This document shows positions 13,696-23,977 of a stretch of 64,000 nucleotides of DNA, piece after piece. Every line of letters begins with the position of its first letter. The stretch's first letter is position 1. Both the position numbers and the translations under genes were made by a program. Location: NCBI GenBank assembly GCA_023055355.1, contig JALJCS010000001.1:81508881-81572880 (forward strand), in the 5' to 3' direction. The DNA comes from Agelaius tricolor. Lineage: Eukaryota; Chordata; Aves; Passeriformes; Icteridae. A model generated the notes under the pieces. That model did not search any database. It had not been told where the DNA came from and saw only the letters and a program-made list of their open reading frames with translations.

Positions 13696-16600
13696 TAAAG
13701 CCTCATGCACCTTTGATCATTTGCACCTTTCTCACTACTGGTACAAAATATAAATGGTAGAAAATGCAGCTGGTGAAGTAAAATATTAGGGTACAAATAA
13801 ATATCATGAAGGGCATCAGGTCTTATAAGGTATCTGCTCTAAACGAAAGTATATGGAAAAAATCACACAGTATCTCTTTTGATACACCACTCTGAACTTT
13901 AGGTCAGCATTTAAAGCTTCAGGCAAGTATAAATTAATCTGTCCAATGTAGAAGTACCAAGGATACAGCTACAAGGGCCCACAAAAAAAATAAGCATGAG
14001 TTTAGAATTAAATTCATTAGATAAGATCTCACCAAGTTTAAAATTCTGCTTCATAAATAAAAATTATTCTATTTTATTTATTTATGTTTCTTTTGTATCT
14101 GGGTCAAGGGGAAATGCCCTGCATTGCAGACAAATCCTAATGAGAATGCACTCTAAACCATTACATTAAAGCTATTTTGGTGTTTGAAAAACAGTCAAGT
14201 CCTTCTGTGAAGGTGCAAAAAATGTTAAAAATGTATAAATTGAAGGAGGTAATAGGGTACGTGGTGGCACTGCTAAGCTGAGTGAGTGTGGGTACATGTC
14301 ACATACCCATGTGGGTGTGAAGAAGACTATGTGTGGGAGGACATGGGAAGAATTTGACTTCTGTAAGGGGATTAAAACATAACATCCCATCTAGGAAAGA
14401 TTTTTTTTGGCTTTGAATCTAAAAATGAGGCCTTGAAATAAAGTCTGTACATCACCTCTGTAAATCTGATTATTTTGAAACATAAACAGAAGGATCTTCC
14501 ACTTTTAGTTTTCATTGTCAGGAGAACTCAGAGTTAATATTAAGGGAAGTGATGTGAAAAATCTCAGGGACATGCTGAGTTCTCAAAGTTAAACCTATCT
14601 ACAAAACACCAATGGCAAAAGTGTAAACTCTGCTACTTGTTTCCAAGCACATTTCTTACCTTTTATACTAAAAAAGTATGGTTCTGATCAGTCCTGAAGG
14701 CAAAGAGCCTGACTGCAAGCAAGAAGTGTATGTGTGCATGAGAGTTCAAAGGAGGATTCTGCCTAGCAAACACCCTTCCAAAAGACAGTACTTTCACTCA
14801 AGGCTGTGAAGCTGGGAATATAATTGTATTTCTCATCTGTACTTCCCTATGTTAAAGCAGTGTGGATTTTAACATACCTAGAGAAGAGTGTGGGTAAGTG
14901 GAGAAAATCTGGGAGGGAATGTGTCAGATCTCTAGCTACACACAGTGCTAACACATGCTTGGACTCCCACTCTCCTCATTCTCCCCTTTACATCACCTGC
15001 CTGCTAAGTTGAACATCTTGGAGGTGGTGAGACAACATAAGGAAGGACTGTTTTCCCAGCTCTGGGAGAAAACAGAAAAAGTGTAAATGGGGCAGCTGAT
15101 ACAAGAGATGTTAGGATTTTAGCTTAGGACATAACTTCTGCATTTGATTTGCAACGTTCAGAAACAAATTATGCAGATACAGTATACTGCCAACTCCTCT
15201 CCCAAGCACAAGGAAGATTTACAACATATTGGAATATAGATAACCCACTAAAATATTCCCCAGCTGAGCATGACTTTTGTTGCCTACACAATGAACATTC
15301 CTGGCTTTTTAATGTATCATTTCTTAGAATTTGTTCAGTTTGATATGGTGTGCAATCTCCAAATACTGAGTCTTCCAAATACTGAGGCTTTAGTGGTAAT
15401 TGCAAGGTCTTAGCACCTTTTAAAACATGGGTAAAAGTACCATAGCTGATTAGATCACTAAAACTATCATACTGGATCAGGCATTGAGTCATTTTACCAA
15501 AACTTCTGTCTTTGAAAGCAACTGCTTCTAAGTACACTCCAAGACAATTACAGATAGAATATAGCAGATGCTATATTAAGGACTTCTAATAAATTTTAAA
15601 GATTATATAAGGCTCTGAAGAAGTAATTAGCTATGATTTCAATACTTATTTCGTTGTCCTAGCTCTAGATTCTTGCCATCCATGTAAACATATATTTTCC
15701 CTTTGAGTCTTACCACTCACAAACCTCAACTATTTACAAACAGTGAGAAGTAGGTCACTCCCACTTCTTCAGATCCTGAAGCTGAAATGAAATATAAACA
15801 TAAATGCATTCATGTTGAGTCAACTTTTATTCTTGCATCTATCTGTGGGACTGAAGCTTAAATAGGGAATGCATAAAAAGCTATGGACAGAAATGGTTAG
15901 AGAGATATGTACTACCAGACCACTATTAATCTATCATTTTTTTACTGTCCTTTCCACTTTGTAGTCCTTAAGACATTATTAATTTTGTATCTATTTCCCC
16001 CTTCCATATAACTACTCTTGCTTAGCAAATTTCTTTCCTGTTCACGATCTTAATTTTTTTCAGTAACTAATAATTTCTGTCTTCAGTCATACGATATTCC
16101 CAAATAATCACCTTTAAATGGGATTTTTATAATACTTGGCCTCTCCTGGATCACTACTTTCTTTGGGAATTTGAAAATTACTAAAAAACTATATTTATTT
16201 TAAAATGTGAACACAATGTAAGAATAAAAATTGTTTCCCATTATAAAAGTAACATAGCTGTAACATTTCTTGTGGCAGTAAAACATAAGTGATTAGAGCT
16301 CAGGGTAGGTATCTGAAGTGGTAAGATCCCTTAGGCTCATATGAGACAAATTTGATTGTTTTAAATTCTGATATTAATCTGACAAAATATGGATATACAG
16401 CAGAAGCAGTCTAGTTTTGCTCCCTCTTTAACCGTAAAAGTGAGAAATAATTTGCAGTAGAATTTCTCAAGTTTATTTTGGATTGTCCTTTTAGGATGGG
16501 AGAAGAAGTGATATATATTTAAATGTTATACATTTAAAAGAAGGGGTATACATCTAAAAACTTGAAATATCTACAACTCCTTTAATGAGATATATCTGAT

Positions 16601-16739
16601 TATTGTCCCTCATTCTCCTCAGTTCACAGATTGCCACATCAATGCAACGTGAAAGGGTTGTTTCGTGATTAAGAGCTAATGTAATGATGACTCAAGCTGC
16701 AGAGGGAGTCTCAGGGAATGTGTGCCCTAGTTAGCTGTG
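13696..16739. other. Unannotated DNA
   Basis: No gene or recognisable repeat was seen. It includes a 122-codon minus-strand frame at 15169-15537 with no recognised domain. A short direct repeat (CCAAATACTGAG twice, about 15358-15386) lies inside that frame. The immediate left flank of the CR1 element (about 16600-16739) may be the eroded 5' part of that element, but I could not align it. Confidence 0.4.
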
Positions 16740-16960
16740 GTATTAGGGGAGATCTGTGGTCACTTCTGTATCCCTGTGGTGGATGTTCACCTTTGCAGAC
16801 TCTAAAATCTTCTGAAGAATCGGTGGCAGCCCTATGCAGACAGATAGGTGCAGCCTCATGTTCACAAGCAGCAGTTGTTATGGGGAATTTCAGGAACCCA
16901 AATATCTTTTGGAGGGACAGCTCAGCAGGGAATGAGCAAGCCAGGAGGTCTCTGGAATGA
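16718..16960 (+). pseudogene. CR1 endonuclease domain fragment
   Basis: An 80-codon open stretch whose second half reads like the CR1 ORF2 endonuclease: a cysteine/serine/glutamine stretch, then MGNFRNPNIFWRD where functional copies usually have MGDFN.PDICW. The expected Asp of GDFN is Asn here, so a catalytic-domain residue has been lost. A stop follows where the family continues with a valine-aspartate-rich segment. The N-terminal half (before about 16800) aligns poorly and the start is only the start of the open stretch. It is a relic with no expected product. Confidence 0.75.
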
Positions 16961-17360
16961 GTTGATGAAAATGTCCTTCTCGAATTCATAAAAAGGTTAA
17001 AAAGGAGATGTGGCATGCTCGGCTCTATTCTGACTATCAAGAAGGGCTGGTGAAGCCCAAAGAAAGCCTTGGTGGAGTTTGAGATCCTTATGGCAGCAAA
17101 GAGGGCATGCAGCAAGCTCACTACCCTGGACTTCAGGAGAGCAGACTTCAGCCTCTTCAGGACACTGCTTCATAAGGGCTCATGGGAGTGAGTCCCAGAG
17201 AGAATAAGGACAAGAAAGCTGGCAATGTTCAAACATCACTTCCTCCAAGTGTAAGGTGCATCTCTTATGAGTAAGAAATCAAGTGAAAGAAGCAGGAGTA
17301 TAGTAGAGGAAATGTATTTGAATATGTGTATAGAGGCTTTGCCCCAAAGGTCCTGGTTGC

Positions 17361-17410
17361 CCTTAATAAGCTGCAGCTGTGATGTCCTTAATTGGGCTGC
17401 AGCTGTAACC
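17361..17410 (+). repeat. Two 25-base U3-like repeats
   Basis: Units beginning CCTTAATAAGCTGCAGCTGT and CCTTAATTGGGCTGCAGCTG start at 17361 and 17386. Each contains a CAGCTG E-box, the kind of enhancer duplication common in retroviral LTR U3 regions, placed directly upstream of the CCAAT and TATA-like boxes. Confidence 0.85.
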
Positions 17411-17440
17411 AATGAAGATGACCGGGATAAAAGGGGGCGG
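17409..17440 (+). promoter_or_regulatory. CCAAT and TATA-like promoter of the LTR-like insert
   Basis: CCAAT lies at 17409-17413, followed about 12 bases later by GGGATAAAAGG (17424-17434) and a GGGGGCGGG. Spacing and order suit an RNA polymerase II promoter. Transcription would run to the right, into the CR1 body. Activity is not known. Confidence 0.5.
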
Positions 17441-18272
17441 GTTTAGCCAGTCAGGGAGAGCCTTGGAGGAGCCCTGAGCTGAGAGAGAATAGCCTGGAGA
17501 AGAAGGAGTCAGTGAAGATTGGCAGCTATGAGAATGCATCAAAGAGGTATGGACTTTAGAAATCTAATAACAACAATATGGGACTCTAGAAATAATAGAA
17601 GAACAACACAGGAGAACTGCATAGATGCAATAGGAGCTTCTGGCAACACTCAGAAGAAAGAAGTTTATATAGAACATGGGGAAAGGGGCAGACACTTGGA
17701 AAGTATATAGGAATGTTGTCAGAGTATGAAAGCATGCAACAAGGAAGGCTAAGGTCCATTAAGAAATAAATCTATCAGGGGAAGTCAAGGACAACAGGAA
17801 TGGCTTCAGCAAGCACATCAGAAGCAAAGGGAAGACTAGGGAAAATGTGGGCCTGGTGCTGAATGAGGTGGCTATTGGGTGACAAAGGATACAGAAAAGG
17901 CAGGTTTACTGAAAGTCTTCTTTGCTTCAGTCTTTGCTCCAGAGGCCAGTCCTCAGGAATCCCAGACTCTGGTGGTAAGAGAAGAAGTCTGGAGAAAGGG
18001 AAGACTTCCCTTGGTCTAGGAATACCAAATTAGAAGTAATTTAGACAAAACTGACATCCACAAATCCTTGGGCCATAGCGGGTTGCACCCATGAATGCTG
18101 AAAGAGCTAGCAGATGTTATTGCTAAGCCACTCCCCATCCTCTTTAATTGATCATGGAGAAGACCCAAAGTGCCTGAGGAGTGGAGGAAAACCAATGTGA
18201 CTCCAGTCTTCAAAGAGGGCAAAAAGGAGGACCCGGGAAACTACAGGCTGGTCAGCCTCACCTTCACCCTGG

Positions 18273-18566
18273 ATGTCATGTCTATGCCTGTGGGTGGCAT
18301 CTCTAAGCATGTGGAGGATAATAAGGTCAACATGGATTCATAAAGGGAAATCATGCTTAACCAATCTGGTGGCCTTCTGTGATGGAATTACTGGCTGGGT
18401 AGATAAGGAACACAGAAACTTTCACCTTGACTACAGCAAGGCTTTTGACATAGTCTCCCATAATATCCTCATAGAAAAGCTCAGGAAATACACATTAGAT
18501 GAATGGACAGTGAGGTGTAGTGAGTGGCAGAGCTCAGAGGGCTGTGGCCTGATGTGCAGAGCATAG
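18273..18566 (+). pseudogene. CR1 reverse transcriptase N-terminal part
   Basis: A 97-codon open stretch containing GKSCLTNLVAF, then LDYSKAFD and SHNILIEKLRKY, which are hallmarks of the CR1 ORF2 fingers/palm region. The motif A aspartate (the D of LDYSKAFD) is intact. After WTVR the frame diverges into unrelated residues and stops, and the family's long loop to the next catalytic motif is shortened. The first part of the frame (before about 18330) looks shifted relative to the family. A relic only. Confidence 0.85.
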
Positions 18567-18579
18567 TTAGAGGACTGCA

Positions 18580-18664
18580 GCTAACAGCATTCCCCAGGTG
18601 ACAGCTTGCTGGGACAAGTTGGAAGGGGGACTGATGATACAGAATTTGCTGATGATATAAAACT
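18580..18664 (+). pseudogene. CR1 RT motif region with internal deletion
   Basis: A degraded version of the family's GVPQGS block is visible at the nucleotide level around 18588-18615, closely followed by TTTGCTGATGAT (18644-18655), which encodes the FADD catalytic motif in a different frame from motif A. The roughly 50-60 bases the family normally has between these two blocks are missing, and a TGA follows FADD after three codons. A single polymerase could not be made from this copy. Confidence 0.7.
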
Positions 18665-18693
18665 GTGAGGAGTGGCTGATACACAAGAAGGCT

Positions 18694-19029
18694 GTGCTAC
18701 CATTCAGCAGGACTTGGATAGGATGTAGAGTTGGGCAGAGAGGAGTTGATAAAGTTCAGCAAAGGCAAATGCAAGGCTCTGTACCTGGGGAGGAAAATCT
18801 CCAGCCTCCAGTACAGGATGGGGCTAAACTGCTGGGAATCAGCATTGCAGAGAAGCTCCTGGGGGTCGTGCCAGACAGCAATTTGTTCATGAGCCAGCAG
18901 TGTGTCCTTGTGGCCAAGAAAACCAAAGGTGTCTTGGGGTGCATTGTGAAAATCATTGCCAGTAGGTCACAGGAGATGACCCTGCCCCTCTACTCAGCCC
19001 TGGTGAGGCCACATCTGGAATACTGTGTA
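18694..19029 (+). pseudogene. CR1 ORF2 C-terminal fragment
   Basis: An open stretch of about 112 codons ending in a TAG. Its second half contains EKLLGVVPDSNLFMSQQC, VAKKTKGVLGCI and PLYSALVRPHLEYCV, the characteristic C-terminal segment of CR1 reverse transcriptases, with few substitutions. Downstream, the usual VQRRA and SLEKRR segments are still readable at the DNA level (about 19078-19165) but are frame-broken. Confidence 0.88.
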
Positions 19030-19463
19030 TAGTTCTCAGATTCCCAGTTGAAGAAAGAAAAAGAACTCCTGGGGAGGGTCCAGAGAAGGGCTGTGAAGAT
19101 GATGAGGGGACTGGAGCCTCTGTCTTATGAGGCAAGGCTGAGACTGCCTGTTTAACCTGGAGAAGACATGACTGAGAGGGGATTTTACCAATGCATATAA
19201 ATATTGAAGGGCGGGTATAAAGAGGATGGAGGAGACCCTTTTCAAGGATGCTTAGTCAAAAGAAAGGGCAACAGATGCAAACTGATGCACAGGAAGCTCC
19301 CTCTGAATATGAGGAAGAGCTTTACTGTGAGGCTGAGAGCAGTGGAACAGTCTTCCCAGAGGAGCTGTGGTGTCTTTTTCTGGAGACAGTCAAAACACAT
19401 CAGGATATTATCCTGTGCAATCTGCTCTAAAGGTCTCCAGAGGTACCTTCTGTGATTCTGTGT

Positions 19464-20628
19464 AACTAGGCCCAGAAATTTTTTGTACCTTAATTCATGG
19501 ACATACATACTCATGCATCTCCCATGAATGTCAATAGGAGCAACCATTTGCACTAAAGATATATACCCTTACTGAGCTTATTTATCCTTGATTTTCTCAT
19601 TTTCTATAATTTTCCTTCAGGCTTAAATGGCTCACAGTTTCCCTTCCCTGTTGGTCTAGAAGAAAGTAATTTCAAGCACTGCAGGCCTGCCTGTGGTAAT
19701 GACCATGCTGAATGCCATTGTGTGGTTTGGATCTTCACAAATCAATGCTGCTCTGTTACCTTCTTTCTTTCCTTCTCAAAGGTTATAGGTCTAATAATTA
19801 GAGTGGCCCCTTGATGAGCACATTGAGACCCAGTTTTCATGCCTTAATGATAGTGATAAGAATAAAATTACAGCTCTTCACAGCAATCTTTTTTTGATAT
19901 GACGCTAATTCTGCATTGTGTAAAGTTAAAGTATGGTTATTATAACCATATACCGCAGAAGAATTTCACTTATTAGAGAAATGAGGAAGATTTTGTCCCT
20001 TGAGACATTCTAAAACACTGTTGAAAGAAGAAAACTTAGATGCATAAGCCACCTTGACAAAAGACCTCTTTATTTCCAGTTTCAATCAGCAATAGGATTA
20101 TTAGCTAGGCTACTAGACAAGTAGGACAACCTTCCCTTAATCAGTGACCCATATCAACATCTGAACACGGGGCTGCACCTTATGATTTCAGTCGAGTTTT
20201 TGAGTGTGCTTAAACACATATACTTATCTGCCATTCTGGAGTAGTTATATTTTCCTGAATAAGGATCCAATTCTAGCAGCACAGTCAAAACAACTGCTGT
20301 AGGAATAACTGCAAACAATTCTAACTTTAGTACTTTAAAAATGCAGACACACAGATCCACAAGCAAAAAGGGAAAATGGTGGTGACTGATCTATGGGTAG
20401 CCAAAAGCAGGGGCATTGAACCATCTATGTTGAGTCCTTAAATCACAGAAGAGCAGTTTCTCCTCATAGAAAAGGCTGAATTCCTGTATGGTTGAGACCA
20501 CAGGGGTGTCTGTGAGGAGAGGTCAGGAGTAACACATACCAAACACAGCTGGTTCCAGCTGGTTCCAGCCAGCTCCAATGGCCCCACCAGAGGACACAGC
20601 TGATCCCATCAGTCCCTGCTGGCAAAAC
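19464..20628. other. Unannotated DNA between CR1 copies
   Basis: No gene was seen. A near-perfect palindrome TATGGTTAT-T-ATAACCATA sits at 19932-19950. A short duplicated CTGGTTCCAG lies at about 20548-20568. Confidence 0.45.
19932..19950. repeat. 9-base inverted repeat with one central base
   Basis: TATGGTTAT and ATAACCATA flank a single T. It is compact enough to be a symmetric protein-binding site as easily as a hairpin; nothing nearby decides between them. Confidence 0.85.
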
Positions 20629-20740
20629 AGAATCATAGAATATTTTAGTTTGGAAAAGACATTCTAAGATCATCCTGACCAGCCATTGATGCAGCTCTGC
20701 CAAGTCCACCACTAATTTTCCTCAAGACATTTCTGTTTTA
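20629..20740 (-). mobile_element. CR1 3' end fragment
   Basis: The segment begins AGAATCATAGAATATTTTAG and continues GTTTGGAAAAGACATTCTAAG, GATCATC and CTGCCAAGTCCACCACTAA. This is the reverse complement of a CR1 3' UTR whose terminal repeat reads (ATTCTATG)n. Only about 110 bases survive, which is the usual 5'-truncated form. It lies opposite in strand to the larger CR1 about 1.2 kb upstream. Confidence 0.88.
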
Positions 20741-23700
20741 CCACAACAGTAACCAGTAAGCAATCTCCCTGGTTTTGTGTCAGCCCAGGACTTCCTCTTC
20801 TTTCAATTTTTTCCCTGGTCCTGATGTGAGAGGTGAGGTGGGAAGTGGGCAAGTGGCTGATGGGGAGTTCAGCTCTTAGCCAAAGTTAACCCACCAGACT
20901 GCGTGCAGTTTTTAAAGCTGTGCCCTTTGCAGTTTGAATACCTGTAATACTTGTCTAATTTTAGTCTATAATTTTTCACTTGGATGTACTGTGAAATGAG
21001 AGTGTGAACTTGCAAAGCATTAATTGATACCTATTCAAAGTTTTTCTCTAACTTGTAGAAAAGCATCACAGTCTATATGATCGGTCTTTAATTTCAGAAA
21101 TGTAAGATTAAAAAAAAATAATACCAACAACATCAATTAAAATATTCCACACACCCTCCCCTGCAAACAAACCAGAAAGGAATGACTCAATTATCAATGA
21201 GAAAGAGTGGTTGAGACATGATTACTCTTCTTTCAAAGTCTTCCATGTAAAAATGGAAAAATATTGCCTGTATAGCAGAAACAGACTCTAGAAATCACTG
21301 TAAATGACTTGGGGATCTGAGGGGACTATTCTGGACAGAGATAAAGTAAAATTTGAATAATCTTAATTTATCTTTGGGCAGTTCTTGACATACAACTTAA
21401 AATTCTTTGAAGTCTCTAAAGCGGTTTAATACATAAAGGAAATGGTCTCAGAACAGACTTTTTTTTTTCAGAACAGTTATAATTCCTTAGATTCAAATTC
21501 CACCCTTTTTACAAGTTTAAACAATAAAATGGAGCATATGAGAGCTTTTTGAATGATATCTTTTGGATATAAAATCAGTCCTTTAAGTTAATTTCCCATC
21601 TCTCATAATTTTAAACCTTCTAAAAGGACTATCTTCTGAAATTATATTACATGAAACCCTCTGCTGCAAAAAAAATTCCCATGAATGTTGGTTTTGTGTT
21701 ACTACTAAATTGCTTCCAGTACATTAGATTACTTTCTTGCATAGCATTGCACTCTGTTATTAGTATTGTGGTTGTTACTCTTCATTTTCTTTTCCCACTG
21801 CTGTTTCCAGTAAATTGTTCTTATTTCCACCTATGATCCTTAACTTTTTGTGCCGTTCTTCTCTCCATTCTGCCACAGGGGTTGTGGGCAAAAAGTGAGG
21901 GAGCAGAACATGTTCCAGGGTATTTCAGTGGGAGCCCTAAATGGGGGAACACTGTTCCTAAACCATGACAACATCATAAAAGAAAAGGTTCAGAAGTGAA
22001 GCAGGATCAGCAGGCCAGAGGGACCCCTGTCATTCCTCTGTCTTTTTGCTCATGAATATTCATCCTTTGAGTAAGGTTCTGCAACTTTGGAAGTTGAAAG
22101 CCACCTTTCAAGTGAAAAAAGAAGGGGAAAAGATGAGGAGGAAGGGAAATTCATAGAAATATTCTGTCATTTTTCTGATTATTTTTCCAAATATGGCAAA
22201 GCAATCCATAGATTAAATGCAGCTGCATAGAAGAAACCTTAATCTTCTCAAATGCATAATTATAAAACATATAAATTATGTCCAGTCAAAGATACATTGT
22301 TCAACTCCAAGGAATGAACTTCTGTGAGGCTAGCAGAGAAAACAGAAGTAACACTTGTTACCTTCCAAAAGGTATTTTAAGGTCTACATTACCAATGACT
22401 CAATATAATTGAAATTATGGCAGGTTTTAGGTAATGTGACCTAAAATAGAATTTATTGAGTTTATCTAGTGGATTTAAATGACATTCATTGGAGTTGACT
22501 GTGTTGATTTGCCATAGATGAAAAATCATGAAAATAGTGGATTAGATTACCAGTATCTCAGGGGTTACCTGAGAGGGTTACAGAGTAAGAGATAACTTAC
22601 TCTGGTATCCATCATGAAAATAATTAAAAATGAGAAATATTGAAGAGAAAAGAAAGATTTACTTCATTATATCTTCCGAAGGTGAATGGGGATAAGCAGT
22701 GGGAATCGTGAATCTTTTTTATTGATGTATGGAGATATCCAAATTGAACAATTTCATATTTCCTATCATCAGTGGGGCTTTCTGCTACTGACCACTGAAT
22801 CAGTGTCTGCACCCTGAAAGGCTGTTAAAATAAACCAAACTGTGTGTTCATGGAAGTATTCTTGCTATACACTTGTAATGTGTGCACAAACTTATGGTAG
22901 AAATATGTCTGTTTCAGTACACATTTGCAGCTCAGACCTGTGCAGGAATTTGGTAGCAAAGCATCAATTAAAATGAAGAGGGCTAGCTGCCTGCATGTTT
23001 GTACATGTGTATTGGTAATGATGAATGAATCACAAATGGCACGCTTCTATGTGTATTTTGGCAATGCAGGAGTTGCTTTGCTCCCTGTTCCTACTGCATG
23101 TGTGTTTTGGCATGCTGGTTTTCTGCATATTCCTAAATAGAATGTAGATTTGTAATGCTGAGCCTTAGTTTGCATGCCCTGTTCTTTCATAGCACTAGGT
23201 GGGACAAGAATGATTGAAAAGGGAAAAGGGATATTATTTTTTTAATTTAGTGACGTCAGATGTCAGGAGGGAAACTGGGAAAATGTAAGAAAAAACTTTG
23301 TATCACTGTTGGGTGAGAACTGCAAAACCAAACTGGGTGTGATTTAAGTTGTGTAGCTGAAGAAACAAACCAAAATATCTGAAATTTTGCCAAAAAAAAT
23401 CCAGAGATGTCAACCCCTGCTAATCCCTCAAAGCCATTGAATCCTTATATATGATGTGTAAAGTTGGTTTATAGTTACTTTAAAAGTTTATTTGAAATAT
23501 CCTTATCCTAATTTTGTCTGATTCTTCTACTAGCTGCATCAGGATGAACTAAGAATAACTTCTACAAGTAAATGGCCTTAAACTGGCTTGACAGGGAATC
23601 TGGCCCACTAAAGCCAGTTCTGCTTTACTCCCTGCCACTCCAGTGACTACTGAATTAAGCAGTGAGAAACATCACCTTCTATTTTGGCCACCTAATACAT

Positions 23701-23910
23701 GTAAGAGTGAATATGTGGCAAAAGCAAAGTGCTGGCTGTTGAGAGGTCTGGTTTATATTCCAAGATCTACTCTAAGTGCTAGTTTCTGACTTGGCAGGAG
23801 TATTTTAACCCCTGTGTTCACACCTTTTTCCTCATTACAAAGTTAGATTGGTATCACCTCACAGGCATGATAGGAAACCATATATTTTAATAATTGTAAT
23901 TTTTGCTTTT
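20741..23910. other. Unannotated DNA
   Basis: No gene, RNA or transposon recognised. Short frames only, AT-rich throughout with scattered A/T runs. Confidence 0.45.
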
Positions 23911-23977
23911 AAATCCCTTAATAAATACTCCTATTTATTAAGGGATTTCTATTAATCAATAGTAATCATTGATTAAT
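23911..23977. repeat. Two adjacent perfect inverted repeats
   Basis: The first has 16-base perfect arms AAATCCCTTAATAAAT (23911-23926) and ATTTATTAAGGGATTT (23933-23948) around a 6-base loop. Two bases later a second follows, with 10-base perfect arms ATTAATCAAT (23951-23960) and ATTGATTAAT (23968-23977) around a 7-base loop. Together they would fold as a double hairpin. No longer flanking inverted repeat or target duplication was found, so it is not an obvious MITE. The stems are AT-rich and short for a microRNA precursor. Confidence 0.92.

Larger units (their letters stand above)
17300..17645 (+). mobile_element. LTR-like insertion inside the CR1 copy
   Basis: CR1 similarity stops at about 17299 and resumes at about 17645, with roughly 345 bases between that do not belong to CR1. 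The insert carries two 25-base near-copies (17361-17410), a CCAAT box, a TATA-like GGGATAAAAGG, a GC box-like GGGGGCGGG and then transcribed-region-like sequence. That order is what a solo LTR of an avian endogenous retrovirus would show (U3 repeats, promoter, R/U5). The text resembles LTRs I associate with passerine repeat libraries, but I cannot name the family. No clean target-site duplication or TG...CA ends could be fixed, so the boundaries are uncertain by tens of bases. Confidence 0.6.
16740..19463 (+). mobile_element. CR1-type LINE, degraded, interrupted by an LTR-like insert
   Basis: This is a non-LTR retrotransposon copy of the chicken-repeat-1 group, recognised from remembered CR1 consensus features. 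In order it shows: part of the AP-endonuclease domain with a GDFN-like MGNF motif and a following FWRD (about 16870-16920); linker sequence with a CCCTGGACTTCAGGAG block (17125-17140); the pre-RT linker (about 17700-18270); reverse transcriptase with LDYSKAFD (18426-18449) and FADD (18644-18655); a C-terminal region ending PLYSALVRPHLEYCV; and a 3' UTR ending in the CR1-typical TGTGATTCTGTGT at about 19450-19462. Frames are broken by stops and indels, so it is dead. The 5' end is truncated or too eroded to define. Confidence 0.93.

Noticed and set aside
15169..15537. 122-codon minus-strand frame
   Set aside because: No recognised domain, no splice-site support, and an opposite-strand frame overlaps it; most likely chance.
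16711..17121. 136-codon minus-strand open frame
   Set aside because: Antisense to the CR1 endonuclease region, whose plus-strand similarity is clear.
20548..20568. Duplicated CTGGTTCCAG as a regulatory site pair
   Set aside because: A short tandem slip with no supporting context.
23911..23948. MicroRNA precursor
   Set aside because: A 16-base stem with a 6-base loop is far shorter than the usual precursor stem and is very AT-rich; no known microRNA recognised.
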